DNA of 64,000 bases. Source: Hippasteria phrygiana. Taxonomy: Eukaryota > Echinodermata > Asteroidea > Valvatida > Goniasteridae. Below are positions 10,588 through 23,079 of the stretch, one piece after another. Numbering within the stretch: position 1 is the stretch's first letter; the number at the start of each line of letters is the position of its first letter. The position numbers and the translations under genes were made by a program. The stretch covers positions 62,001 to 126,000 of the forward strand of contig JAZGUH010000208.1 of the NCBI GenBank assembly GCA_037893225.1. The letters are read 5' to 3'. The notes under the pieces were generated by a model that searched no databases, had not been told where the DNA came from, and was given only the letters and a program-made list of their open reading frames with translations.

Positions 10588-11731
10588 GCGATGGTCTCAA
10601 ATTGTTGCGCTAGATCTAAGCTACCCATACTTGACCAAAAATTACTGGATTTGGTCAATATCCCGTTCAATTATGAACAGGGAAAGGAGGGGCGTTCATC
10701 TCAACATTTGGCAAACGTTAAGCAGCCACAATGCAGTAAACGGGAGAACGCAAACAGAGTTCACGGGAAGAAATTTGTTGCGAGGTTTAAATTTTCTCGA
10801 AAAGTTCTAACGCTGTAAAGCTGGCGATGGTCTCAAATTGTTGCGCTAGATCTAAGCTATCCATACGTATAAAAGTTACTGGATTTGGTCAATATCCCAT
10901 TCAATTATGAAAAGGGAAATGAGGGGCGTTCATCTGAAAATGTGACAAACGTTAAGCAGTCACAATGCAGTAAACGGAAGAACGCACACAGAGTTCACGG
11001 GAAGAAATTTGTTGCGAGGTTTGAATTTTCTCGAAGAGTTCTAACGCTGTGAAGCTGGCGATGGTCTCAAATTGTTGCGCTGGATCTAAGCTACCCATAC
11101 GTATAAAAGTTACTGGATTTGGTCAATATTCCATTCAATTATGAAAAGGGAAAGGAGGGCGTTCATCTGAAAATGTGGCAAACGTTAAGCAGTCACAATG
11201 CAGTAAACGGAAGAACGCACACAGAGTTCACGGGAAGAAATTTGTTGCGAGGTTTGAATTTTCTCGAAGAGTTCTAACGCTGTGAAGCTGGCGATGGTCT
11301 TAAATTGTTGCGCTGGATCTAAGCTACCCATACGTATAAAAGTTACTGGATTTGGTCTATATCCCATTCAATTATGAAAAGGGAAAGGAGGGGCGTTCAT
11401 CTGAAAATGTGGCAAACATTAAACAGTCACAATGCAGTAAACGGGAGAACGCACACAGAGTTCACGGGAACACATTTGTTGCGAGGTTTGAATTTTCTTA
11501 AAGAGTTCTAACGCTCTGAAGCTGGCGATGGTCTAAAATTGTTGCGCTAGATCTAAGCTACCCATACTTGACCAAAAATTACTGGATTTGGTCAATATCC
11601 CTTTCAATTATGAACAGGGAAAGGAGGGGCGTTCATCTGAACATTTGGCAAACGTTAAGCAGCCACAATGCAGTAAACGGGATAACGCAAACAGAGTTCA
11701 CAGGTAGAAAAGTTCTAACGCTGTAAAGCTG
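10588..11731 (+). repeat. First 207-mer-terminated unit, 1144 bp (A, B, C, X, truncated A)
   Basis: Monomers start at 10588, 10824, 11058, 11291 and 11525. This A-B-C-X-truncated run recurs at the ends of the HORs that close at 14281, 26802 and 29822; units closing at 19150, 21466 and 23079 end in X-truncated. It marks the switch from domain I to domain II. Confidence 0.88.
11525..11731 (+). repeat. Truncated class A monomer, 207 bp, copy 1 of 8
   Basis: A class A monomer that has lost 29 bp between AGGTAGAAA and AGTTCTAACG. In intact relatives the missing segment lies between two GAAA tetranucleotides, so the deletion has 4-bp microhomology. The adjacent A-to-T change (AGGTAGAAA for AGGAAGAAA) and GGGATAACG (for GGGAGAACG) occur in all eight copies, so they descend from one event. 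Here the monomer starts GTCTAAAATTG. Confidence 0.95.
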
Positions 11732-14281
11732 GCGATGGTCTGAAATTGTTGCGCTAGATCTAAGCTACCCATACTTGACCAAAAATTACTGGATTTGGTC
11801 AATATCCCTTTCAATTATGAACAGGGAAAGGAGGGGCGTTCATCTGAACATTTGGCAAACGTTAAGCAGCCACAATGCAGTAAACGGGAGAACGCAAACA
11901 GAGTTCACAGGAAGAAATTTGTTGCGAGGTTTAAATTTTCTCGAAAAGTTCTAACGCTGTAAAGCTGGCGATGGTCTCAAATTGTTGCGCTAGATCTAAG
12001 CTATCCATACGTATAAAAGTTACTGGATTTGGTCAATATCCCATTCAATTATGAAAAGGGAAATGAGGGGCGTTCATCTGAAAATGTGGCAAACGTTAAG
12101 CAGTCACAATGCAGTAAACGGAAGAACGCACACAGAGTTCACGGGAAGAAATTTGTTGCGAGGTTTGAATTTTCTCGAAGAGTTCTAACGCTCTGAAGCT
12201 GGCGATGGTCTCAAATTGTTGCGCTGGATCTAAGCTACCCATACGTATAAAAGTTACGGGATTTGGTCAATATTCCATTCAATTATGAAAAGGGAAAGGA
12301 GGGCGTTCATCTGAAAATGTGGCAAACGTTAAGCAGTCACAATGCAGTAAACGGGAGAACGCACACAGAGTTCACGGGAAGACATTTGTTGCGAGGTTTG
12401 AATTTTCTTAAAGAGTTCTAATGCTCTGAAGCTGGCGATGGTCTCAAATTGTTGCGCTAGATCTAAGCTACCCATACTTGACCAAAAATTACTGGATTTG
12501 GTCAATATCCCATTCAATTATGAACAGGGAAAGGAGGGGCGTTCCTCTGAACATTTGGCAAACGTTAAGCAGTCACAATGCAGTAAACGGGAGAACGCAA
12601 ACAGAGTTCACGGGAAGAAATTTGTTGCGAGGTTTGAATTTTCTCGAAGAGTTCTAACGCTGTGAAGCTGGCGATGGTCTTAAATTGTTGCGCTGGATCT
12701 AAGCTACCCATACGTATAAAAGTTACTGGATTTGGTCAATATTCCATTCAATTATGAAAAGGGAAAGGAGGTCGTTCATCTGAAAATGTGGCAAACGTTA
12801 AGCAGTCACAATGCAGTAAACGGAAGAACGCACACAGAGTTCACGGGAAGAAATTTGTTGCGAGGTTTGAATTTTCTCGAAGAGTTCTAACGCTGTGAAG
12901 CTGGCGATGGTCTTAAATTGTTGCGCTGGATCTAAGCTACCCATACGTATAAAAGTTACTGGATTTGGTCAATATCCCATTCAATTATGAAAAGGGAAAG
13001 GAGGGGCGTTCATCTGAAAATGTGGCAAACGTTAAACAGTCACAATGCAGTAAACGGGAGAACGCACACAGAGTTCACGGGAAGACATTTGTTGCGAGGT
13101 TTGAATTTTCTTAAAGAGTTCTAACGCTCTGAAGCTGGCGATGGTCTCAAATTGTTGCGCTAGATCTAAGCTACCCATACTTGACCAAAAATTACTGGAT
13201 TTGGTCAATATCCCGTTCAATTATGAACAGGGAAAGGAGGGGCGTTCATCTCAACATTTGGCAAACGTTAAGCAGCCACAATGCAGTAAACGGGAGAACG
13301 CAAACAGAGTTCACGGGAAGAAATTTGTTGCGAGGTTTAAATTTTCTCGAAAAGTTCTAACGCTGTAAAGCTGGCGATGGTCTCAAATTGTTGCGCTAGA
13401 TCTAAGCTATCCATACGTATAAAAGTTACTGGATTTGGTCAATATCCCATTCAATTATGAAAAGGGAAATGAGGGGCGTTCATCTGAAAATGTGACAAAC
13501 GTTAAGCAGTCACAATGCAGTAAACGGAAGAACGCACACAGAGTTCACGGGAAGAAATTTGTTGCGAGGTTTGAATTTTCTCGAAGAGTTCTAACGCTGT
13601 GAAGCTGGCGATGGTCTCAAATTGTTGCGCTGGATCTAAGCTACCCATACGTATAAAAGTTACTGGATTTGGTCAATATTCCATTCAATTATGAAAAGGG
13701 AAAGGAGGGCGTTCATCTGAAAATGTGGCAAACGTTAAGCAGTCACAATGCAGTAAACGGAAGAACGCACACAGAGTTCACGGGAAGAAATTTGTTGCGA
13801 GGTTTGAATTTTCTCGAAGAGTTCTAACGCTGTGAAGCTGGCGATGGTCTTAAATTGTTGCGCTGGATCTAAGCTACCCATACGTATAAAAGTTACTGGA
13901 TTTGGTCTATATCCCATTCAATTATGAAAAGGGAAAGGAGGGGCGTTCATCTGAAAATGTGGCAAACATTAAACAGTCACAATGCAGTAAACGGGAGAAC
14001 GCACACAGAGTTCACGGGAACACATTTGTTGCGAGGTTTGAATTTTCTTAAAGAGTTCTAACGCTCTGAAGCTGGCGATGGTCTAAAATTGTTGCGCTAG
14101 ATCTAAGCTACCCATACTTGACCAAAAATTACTGGATTTGGTCAATATCCCTTTCAATTATGAACAGGGAAAGGAGGGGCGTTCATCTGAACATTTGGCA
14201 AACGTTAAGCAGCCACAATGCAGTAAACGGGATAACGCAAACAGAGTTCACAGGTAGAAAAGTTCTAACGCTGTAAAGCTG
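11732..14281 (+). repeat. Domain II HOR, 11 monomers, 2550 bp
   Basis: Order A B C A C X A B C X At, where At is the 207-bp monomer; starts 11732, 11968, 12202, 12435, 12671, 12904, 13138, 13374, 13608, 13841 and 14075. The class lengths sum exactly to 2550. Confidence 0.9.
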
Positions 14282-15220
14282 GCGATGGTCTGAAATTGTT
14301 GCGCTAGATCTAAGCTACCCATACTTGACCAAAAATTACTGGATTTGGTCAATATCCCTTTCAATTATGAACAGGGAAAGGAGGGGCGTTCATCTGAACA
14401 TTTGGCAAACGTTAAGCAGCCACAATGCAGTAAACGGGAGAACGCAAACAGAGTTCACAGGAAGAAATTTGTTGCGAGGTTTAAATTTTCTCGAAAAGTT
14501 CTAACGCTGTAAAGCTGGCGATGGTCTCAAATTGTTGCGCTAGATCTAAGCTATCCATACGTATAAAAGTTACTGGATTTGGTCAATATCCCATTCAATT
14601 ATGAAAAGGGAAATGAGGGGCGTTCATCTGAAAATGTGGCAAACGTTAAGCAGTCACAATGCAGTAAACGGAAGAACGCACACAGAGTTCACGGGAAGAA
14701 ATTTGTTGCGAGGTTTGAATTTTCTCGAAGAGTTCTAACGCTCTGAAGCTGGCGATGGTCTCAAATTGTTGCGCTGGATCTAAGCTACCCATACGTATAA
14801 AAGTTACGGGATTTGGTCAATATTCCATTCAATTATGAAAAGGGAAAGGAGGGCGTTCATCTGAAAATGTGGCAAACGTTAAGCAGTCACAATGCAGTAA
14901 ACGGGAGAACGCACACAGAGTTCACGGGAAGAGATTTGTTGCGAGGTTTGAATTTTCTTAAAGAGTTCTAACGCTCTGAAGCTGGCGATGGTCTCAAATT
15001 GTTGCGCTAGATCTAAGCTACCCATACTTGACCAAAAATTACTGGATTTGGTCAATATCCCGTTCAATTATGAACAGGGAAAGGAGGGGCGTTCATCTGA
15101 AAATTTGGCAAACGTTAAGCAGCCACAATGCAGTAAACGGGAGAACGCAAACAGAGTTCACTGGAAGAAATTTGTTGCGAGGTTTAAATTTTCTCGAAAA
15201 GTTCTAACGCTGTAAAGCTG
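12671..15220 (+). repeat. 2550-bp tandem duplication, copy 2
   Basis: Same order of monomers as copy 1 up to about 14925, including the 207-bp truncated monomer at 14075. One visible difference is GTATAAAAG near 12950 against GTGTAAAAG near 10400. Confidence 0.88.
14075..14281 (+). repeat. Truncated class A monomer, 207 bp, copy 2 of 8
   Basis: Same 29-bp deletion and flanking changes. It shares the GTCTAAAATTG start with copy 1, 2550 bp upstream. Confidence 0.95.
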
Positions 15221-16364
15221 GCGATGGTCTCAAATTGTTGCGCTAGATCTAAGCTATCCATACGTGTAAAAGTTACTGGATTTGGTCAATATCCCATTCA
15301 ATTATAAAAAGGGAAATGAGGGGCGTTCATCTGAAAATGTGGCAAACGTTAAGCAGTCACAATGCAGTAAACGGAAGAACGCACACAGAGTTCACGGGAA
15401 GAAATTTGTTGCGAGGTTTGAATTTTCTCGAAGAGTTCTAACGCTCTGAAGCTGGCGATGGTCTCAAATTGTTGCGCTGGATCTAAGCTACCCATACGTA
15501 TAAAAGTTACGGGATTTGGTCAATATTCCATTCAATTATGAAAAGGGAAAGGAGGGCGTTCATCTGAAAATGTGGCAAACGTTAAGCAGTCACAATGCAG
15601 TAAACGGGAGAACGCACACAGAGTTCACGGGAAGACATTTGTTGCGAGGTTTGAATTTTCTTAAAGAGTTCTAACGCTCTGAAGCTGGCGATGGTCTCAA
15701 ATTGTTGCGCTAGATCTAAGCTACCCATACTTGACCAAAAATTACTGGATTTGGTCAATATCCCGTTCAATTATGAACAGGGAAAGGAGGGGCGTTCATC
15801 TGAAAATTTGGCAAACGTTAAGCAGCCACAATGCAGTAAACGGGAGAACGCAAACAGAGTTCACTGGAAGAAATTTGTTGCGAGGTTTAAATTTTCTCGA
15901 AAAGTTCTAACGCTGTAAAGCTCGCGATGGTCTCAAATTGTTGCGCTAGATCTAAGCTATCCGTACGTGTAAAAGTTACTGGATTTGGTCAATATCCCAT
16001 TCAATTATGAAAAGGGAAACGAGGGGCGTTCATCTGAAAATGTGGCAAACCTTAAGCAACCACAATGCAGTAAACAGGAGAACGCACACAGAGTTCACGG
16101 GAAGACATTTGTTGCGAGGTTTGAATTTTCTTAAAGAGTTCTAATGCTCTGAAGCTGGCGATGGTCTCAAATTGTTGCGCTAGATCTAAGCTACCCATAC
16201 TTGACCAAAAATTACTGGATTTGGTCAATATCCCATTCAATTATGAACAGGGAAAGGAGGGGCGTTCCTCTGAACATTTGGCAAACGTTAAGCAGCCACA
16301 ATGCAGTAAACGGGATAACGCAAACAGAGTTCACAGGTAGAAAAGTTCTAACGCTGTAAAGCTG
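14282..16364 (+). repeat. Domain II HOR, 9 monomers, 2083 bp
   Basis: Order A B C A B C A B At. The first seven monomers match those from 16365 at an offset of 2083 bp, including the rare ATTATAAAAAGGG near 15302 and 17385. Confidence 0.9.
16158..16364 (+). repeat. Truncated monomer, 207 bp, copy 3 of 8, chimeric front
   Basis: Same deletion, but the left part (GTCTCAAATTG, CCCATTCAATTATGAACAG, GTTCCTCTGAACAT) matches the full-length A monomer at 18241. The monomer therefore joins that subtype's front to the truncated subtype's back. The unit it closes is two monomers shorter than its left neighbour. Confidence 0.9.
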
Positions 16365-19150
16365 GCGATGGTCTGAAATTGTTGCGCTAGATCTAAGCTA
16401 CCCATACTTGACCAAAAATTACTGGATTTGGTCAATATCCCTTTCAATTATGAACAGGGAAAGGAGGGGCGTTCATCTGAACATTTGGCAAACGTTAAGC
16501 AGCCACAATGCAGTAAACGGGAGAACGCAAACAGAGTTCACAGGAAGAAATTTGTTGCGAGGTTTAAATTTTCTCGAAAAGTTCTAACGCTGTAAAGCTG
16601 GCGATGGTCTCAAATTGTTGCGCTAGATCTAAGCTATCCATACGTATAAAAGTTACTGGATTTGGTCAATATCCCATTCAATTATGAAAAGGGAAATGAG
16701 GGGCGTTCATCTGAAAATGTGGCAAACGTTAAGCAGTCACAATGCAGTAAACGGAAGAACGCACACAGAGTTCACGGGAAGAAATTTGTTGCGAGGTTTG
16801 AATTTTCTCGAAGAGTTCTAACGCTCTGAAGCTGGCGATGGTCTCAAATTGTTGCGCTGGATCTAAGCTACCCATACATATAAAAGTTACGGGATTTGGT
16901 CAATATTCCATTCAATTATGAAAAGGGAAAGGAGGGCGTTCATCTGAAAATGTGGCAAACGTTAAGCAGTCACAATGCAGTAAACGGGAGAACGCACACA
17001 GAGTTCACGGGAAGAGATTTGTTGCGAGGTTTGAATTTTCTTAAAGAGTTCTAACGCTCTGAAGCTGGCGATGGTCTCAAATTGTTGCGCTAGATCTAAG
17101 CTACCCATACTTGACCAAAAATTACTGGATTTGGTCAATATCCCGTTCAATTATGAACAGGGAAAGGAGGGGCGTTCATCTGAAAATTTGGCAAACGTTA
17201 AGCAGCCACAATGCAGTAAACGGGAGAACGCAAACAGAGTTCACTGGAAGAAATTTGTTGCGAGGTTTAAATTTTCTCGAAAAGTTCTAACGCTGTAAAG
17301 CTGGCGATGGTCTCAAATTGTTGCGCTAGATCTAAGCTATCCATACGTGTAAAAGTTACTGGATTTGGTCAATATCCCATTCAATTATAAAAAGGGAAAT
17401 GAGGGGCGTTCATCTGAAAATGTGGCAAACGTTAAGCAGTCACAATGCAGTAAACGGAAGAACGCACACAGAGTTCACGGGAAGAAATTTGTTGCGAGGT
17501 TTGAATTTTCTCGAAGAGTTCTAACGCTCTGAAGCTGGCGATGGTCTCAAATTGTTGCGCTGGATCTAAGCTACCCATACGTATAAAAGTTACGAGATTT
17601 GGTCAATATTCCATTCAATTATGAAAAGGGAAAGGAGGGCGTTTATCTGAAAATGTGGCAAACGTTAAGCAGTCACAATGCAGTAAACGGGAGAACGCAC
17701 ACAGAGTTCACGGGAAGACATTTGTTGCGAGGTTTGAATTTTCTTAAAGAGTTCTAACGCTCTGAAGCTGGCGATGGTCTCAAATTGTTGCGCTAGATCT
17801 AAGCTACCCATACTTGACCAAAAATTACTGGATTTGGTCAATATCCCGTTCAATTATGAACAGGGAAAGGAGGGGCGTTCATCTGAAAATTTGGCAAACG
17901 TTAAGCAGCCACAATGCAGTAAACGGGAGAACGCAAACAGAGTTCACTGGAAGAAATTTGTTGCGAGGTTTAAATTTTCTCGAAAAGTTCTAACGCTGTA
18001 AAGCTGGCGATGGTCTCAAATTGTTGCGCTAGATCTAAGCTATCCGTACGTGTAAAAGTTACTGGATTTGGTCAATATCCCATTCAATTATGAAAAGGGA
18101 AATGAGGGGCGTTCATCTGAAAATGTGGCAAACGTTAAGCAACCACAATGCAGTAAACAGGAGAACGCACACAGAGTTCACGGGAAGACATTTGTTGCGA
18201 GGTTTGAATTTTCTTAAAGAGTTCTAATGCTCTGAAGCTGGCGATGGTCTCAAATTGTTGCGCTAGATCTAAGCTACCCATACTTGACCAAAAATTACTG
18301 GATTTGGTCAATATCCCATTCAATTATGAACAGGGAAAGGAGGGGCGTTCCTCTGAACATTTGGCAAACGTTAAGCAGTCACAATGCAGTAAACGGGAGA
18401 ACGCAAACAGAGTTCACGGGAAGAAATTTGTTGCGAGGTTTGAATTTTCTCGAAGAGTTCTAACGCTGTGAAGCTGGCGATGGTCTCAAATTGTTGCGCT
18501 GGATCTAAGCTACCCATACGTATAAAAGTTACTGGATTTGGTCAATATTCCATTCAATTATGAAAAGGGAAAGGAGGGCGTTCATCTGAAAATGTGGCAA
18601 ACGTTAAGCAGTCACAATGCAGTAAACGGAAGAACGCACACAGAGTTCACGGGAAGAAATTTGTTGCGAGGTTTGAATTTTCTCGAAGAGTTCTAACGCT
18701 GTGAAGCTGGCGATGGTCTTAAATTGTTGCGCTGGATCTAAGCTACCCATACGTATAAAAGTTACTGGATTTGGTCTATATCCCATTCAATTATGAAAAG
18801 GGAAAGGAGGGGCGTTCATCTGAAAATGTGGCAAACATTAAACAGTCACAATGCAGTAAACGGGAGAACGCACACAGAGTTCACGGGAACACATTTGTTG
18901 CGAGGTTTGAATTTTCTTAAAGAGTTCTAACGCTCTGAAGCTGGCGATGGTCTGAAATTGTTGCGCTAGATCTAAGCTACCCATACTTGACCAAAAATTA
19001 CTGGATTTGGTCAATATCCCTTTCAATTATGAACAGGGAAAGGAGGGGCGTTCATCTGAACATTTGGCAAACGTTAAGCAGCCACAATGCAGTAAACGGG
19101 ATAACGCAAACAGAGTTCACAGGTAGAAAAGTTCTAACGCTGTAAAGCTG
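16365..19150 (+). repeat. Domain II HOR, 12 monomers, 2786 bp
   Basis: Order A B C A B C A B A C X At, 703 bp (three monomers) longer than the unit before it. The extra A C X block follows the B monomer at 18007. Confidence 0.9.
18944..19150 (+). repeat. Truncated class A monomer, 207 bp, copy 4 of 8
   Basis: Same deletion; begins GTCTGAAATTG and has TATCCCTTTC, as do copies 5 to 8. Confidence 0.95.
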
Positions 19151-20792
19151 GCGATGGTCTGAAATTGTTGCGCTAGATCTAAGCTACCCATACTTGACCA
19201 AAAATTACTGGATTTGGTCAATATCCCTTTCAATTATGAACAGGGAAAGGAGGGGCGTTCATCTGAACATTTGGCAAACGTTAAGCAGCCACAATGCAGT
19301 AAACGGGAGAACGCAAACAGAGTTCACAGGAAGAAATTTGTTGCGAGGTTTAAATTTTCTCGAAAAGTTCTAACGCTGTAAAGCTGGCGATGGTCTCAAA
19401 TTGTTGCGCTAGATCTAAGCTATCCATACGTATAAAAGTTACTGGATTTGGTCAATATCCCATTCAATTATGAAAAGGGAAATGAGGGGCGTTCATCTGA
19501 AAATGTGGCAAACGTTAAGCAGTCACAATGCAGTAAACGGAAGAACGCACACAGAGTTCACGGGAAGAAATTTGTTGCGAGGTTTGAATTTTCTCGAAGA
19601 GTTCTAACGCTCTGAAGCTGGCGATGGTCTCAAATTGTTGCGCTGGATCTAAGCTACCCATACGTATAAAAGTTACGGGATTTGGTCAATATTCCATTCA
19701 ATTATGAAAAGGGAAAGGAGGGCGTTCATCTGAAAATGTGGCAAACGTTAAGCAGTCACAATGCAGTAAACGGGAGAACGCACACAGAGTTCACGGGAAG
19801 AGATTTGTTGCGAGGTTTGAATTTTCTTAAAGAGTTCTAACGCTCTGAAGCTGGCGATGGTCTCAAATTGTTGCGCTAGATCTAAGCTACCCATACTTGA
19901 CCAAAAATTACTGGATTTGGTCAATATCCCGTTCAATTATGAACAGGGAAAGGAGGGGCGTTCATCTGAAAATTTGGCAAACGTTAAGCAGCCACAATGC
20001 AGTAAACGGGAGAACGCAAACAGAGTTCACTGGAAGAAATTTGTTGCGAGGTTTAAATTTTCTCGAAAAGTTCTAACGCTGTAAAGCTGGCGATGGTCTC
20101 AAATTGTTGCGCTAGATCTAAGCTATCCATACGTGTAAAAGTTACTGGATTTGGTCAATATCCCATTCAATTATGAAAAGGGAAATGAGGGGCGTTCATC
20201 TGAAAATGTGGCAAACGTTAAGCAGTCACAATGCAGTAAACGGAAGAACGCACACAGAGTTCACGGGAAGAAATTTGTTGCGAGGTTTGAATTTTCTCGA
20301 AAAGTTCTAACGCTCTGAAGCTGGCGATGGTCTCAAATTGTTGCGCTGGATCTAAGCTACCCATACGTATAAAAGTTACGGGATTTGGTCAATATTCCAT
20401 TCAATTATGAAAAGGGAAAGGAGGGCGTTCATCTGAAAATGTGGCAAACGTTAAGCAGTCACAATGCAGTAAACGGGAGAACGCACACAGAGTTCACGGG
20501 AAGACATTTGTTGCGAGGTTTGAATTTTCTTAAAGAGTTCTAACGCTCTGAAGCTGGCGATGGTCTCAAATTGTTGCGCTAGATCTAAGCTACCCATACT
20601 TGACCAAAAATTACTGGATTTGGTCAATATCCCGTTCAATTATGAACAGGGAAAGGAGGGGCGTTCATCTGAAAATTTGGCAAACGTTAAGCAGCCACAA
20701 TGCAGTAAACGGGAGAACGCAAACAGAGTTCACTGGAAGAAATTTGTTGCGAGGTTTAAATTTTCTCGAAAAGTTCTAACGCTGTAAAGCTG

Positions 20793-21025
20793 GCGATGGT
20801 CTCAAATTGTTGCGCTAGATCTAAGCTATCCGTACGTGTAAAAGTTACTGGATTTGGTCAATATTCCATTCAATTATGAAAAGGGAAAGGAGGGCGTTCA
20901 TCTGAAAATGTGGCAAACGTTAAGCAGTCACAATGCAGTAAACGGAAGAACGCACACAGAGTTCACGGGAAGAAATTTGTTGCGAGGTTTGAATTTTCTC
21001 GAAGAGTTCTAACGCTGTGAAGCTG
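20793..21025 (+). repeat. Chimeric monomer, class B front and class C back
   Basis: Begins as the B subtype with CTATCCGTACGTG and continues as C with TATTCCATTC and AGGAGGGCG. The switch lies between the GTGTAAAAG block and TATTCC, within a stretch identical in both parents. An identical chimera is at 22406-22638, so it was copied after it formed. Confidence 0.9.
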
Positions 21026-21259
21026 GCGATGGTCTTAAATTGTTGCGCTGGATCTAAGCTACCCATACGTATAAAAGTTACTGGATTTGGTCTATATCCC
21101 ATTCAATTATGAAAAGGGAAAGGAGGGGCGTTCATCTGAAAATGTGGCAAACATTAAACAGTCACAATGCAGTAAACGGGAGAACGCACACAGAGTTCAC
21201 GGGAACACATTTGTTGCGAGGTTTGAATTTTCTTAAAGAGTTCTAACGCTCTGAAGCTG

Positions 21260-21466
21260 GCGATGGTCTGAAATTGTTGCGCTAGATCTAAGCTACCCAT
21301 ACTTGACCAAAAATTACTGGATTTGGTCAATATCCCTTTCAATTATGAACAGGGAAAGGAGGGGCGTTCATCTGAACATTTGGCAAACGTTAAGCAGCCA
21401 CAATGCAGTAAACGGGATAACGCAAACAGAGTTCACAGGTAGAAAAGTTCTAACGCTGTAAAGCTG
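21260..21466 (+). repeat. Truncated class A monomer, 207 bp, copy 5 of 8
   Basis: Same deletion and flanking variants; preceded by the X monomer at 21026. Confidence 0.95.
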
Positions 21467-23079
21467 GCGATGGTCTGAAATTGTTGCGCTAGATCTAAGC
21501 TACCCATACTTGACCAAAAATTACTGGATTTGGTCAATATCCCTTTCAATTATGAACAGGGAAAGGAGGGGCGTTCATCTGAACATTTGGCAAACGTTAA
21601 GCAGCCACAATGCAGTAAACGGGAGAACGCAAACAGAGTTCACAGGAAGAAATTTGTTGCGAGGTTTAAATTTTCTCGAAAAGTTCTAACGCTGTAAAGC
21701 TGGCGATGGTCTCAAATTGTTGCGCTAGATCTAAGCTATCCATACGTATAAAAGTTACTGGATTTGGTCAATATCCCATTCAATTATGAAAAGGGAAATG
21801 AGGGGCGTTCATCTGAAAATGTGGCAAACGTTAAGCAGTCACAATGCAGTAAACGGAAGAACGCACACAGAGTTCACGGGAAGAAATTTGTTGCGAGGTT
21901 TGAATTTTCTCGAAGAGTTCTAACGCTCTGAAGCTGGCGATGGTCTCAAATTGTTGCGCTGGATCTAAGCTACCCATACGTATAAAAGTTACGGGATTTG
22001 GTCAATATTCCATTCAATTATGAAAAGGGAAAGGAGGGCGTTCATCTGAAAATGTGGCAAACGTTAAGCAGTCACAATGCAGTAAACGGGAGAACGCACA
22101 CAGAGTTCACGGGAAGAGATTTGTTGCGAGGTTTGAATTTTCTTAAAGAGTTCTAACGCTCTGAAGCTGGCGATGGTCTCAAATTGTTGCGCTAGATCTA
22201 AGCTACCCATACTTGACCAAAAATTACTGGATTTGGTCAATATCCCGTTCAATTATGAACAGGGAAAGGAGGGGCGTTCATCTGAAAATTTGGCAAACGT
22301 TAAGCAGCCACAATGCAGTAAACGGGAGAACGCAAACAGAGTTCACTGGAAGAAATTTGTTGCGAGGTTTAAATTTTCTCGAAAAGTTCTAACGCTGTAA
22401 AGCTGGCGATGGTCTCAAATTGTTGCGCTAGATCTAAGCTATCCGTACGTGTAAAAGTTACTGGATTTGGTCAATATTCCATTCAATTATGAAAAGGGAA
22501 AGGAGGGCGTTCATCTGAAAATGTGGCAAACGTTAAGCAGTCACAATGCAGTAAACGGAAGAACGCACACAGAGTTCACGGGAAGAAATTTGTTGCGAGG
22601 TTTGAATTTTCTCGAAGAGTTCTAACGCTGTGAAGCTGGCGATGGTCTTAAATTGTTGCGCTGGATCTAAGCTACCCATACGTATAAAAGTTACTGGATT
22701 TGGTCTATATCCCATTCAATTATGAAAAGGGAAAGGAGGGGCGTTCATCTGAAAATGTGGCAAACATTAAACAGTCACAATGCAGTAAACGGGAGAACGC
22801 ACACAGAGTTCACGGGAACACATTTGTTGCGAGGTTTGAATTTTCTTAAAGAGTTCTAACGCTCTGAAGCTGGCGATGGTCTGAAATTGTTGCGCTAGAT
22901 CTAAGCTACCCATACTTGACCAAAAATTACTGGATTTGGTCAATATCCCTTTCAATTATGAACAGGGAAAGGAGGGGCGTTCATCTGAACATTTGGCAAA
23001 CGTTAAGCAGCCACAATGCAGTAAACGGGATAACGCAAACAGAGTTCACAGGTAGAAAAGTTCTAACGCTGTAAAGCTG
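21467..23079 (+). repeat. Domain II HOR, 7 monomers, 1613 bp
   Basis: Order A B C A B/C-chimera X At, the shortest unit of the domain, 703 bp (three monomers) less than the previous one. The chimeric monomer is at 22406-22638. Confidence 0.9.
22873..23079 (+). repeat. Truncated class A monomer, 207 bp, copy 6 of 8
   Basis: Same deletion. It closes the shortest HOR of the domain (1613 bp). Confidence 0.95.

Larger units (their letters stand above)
10121..12670 (+). repeat. 2550-bp tandem duplication, copy 1
   Basis: Eleven monomers. Rare variants shared with copy 2 at exactly +2550 include AGGTCGTTC (near 10219), GTGACAAACG (near 10943), GTCTATATCCC (near 11356), GAACACATTT (near 11468) and GTCTAAAATTG (near 11532). 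Close identity fades after about 12380, where GACATTTG in copy 1 corresponds to GAGATTTG in copy 2. The last monomers (12435 and 14985) are different A subtypes. Confidence 0.88.
19151..21466 (+). repeat. Domain II HOR, 10 monomers, 2316 bp
   Basis: Order A B C A B C A B/C-chimera X At. The chimera at 20793 replaces the B A C run of the neighbouring 12-mer, removing 470 bp, exactly two monomers. Confidence 0.9.
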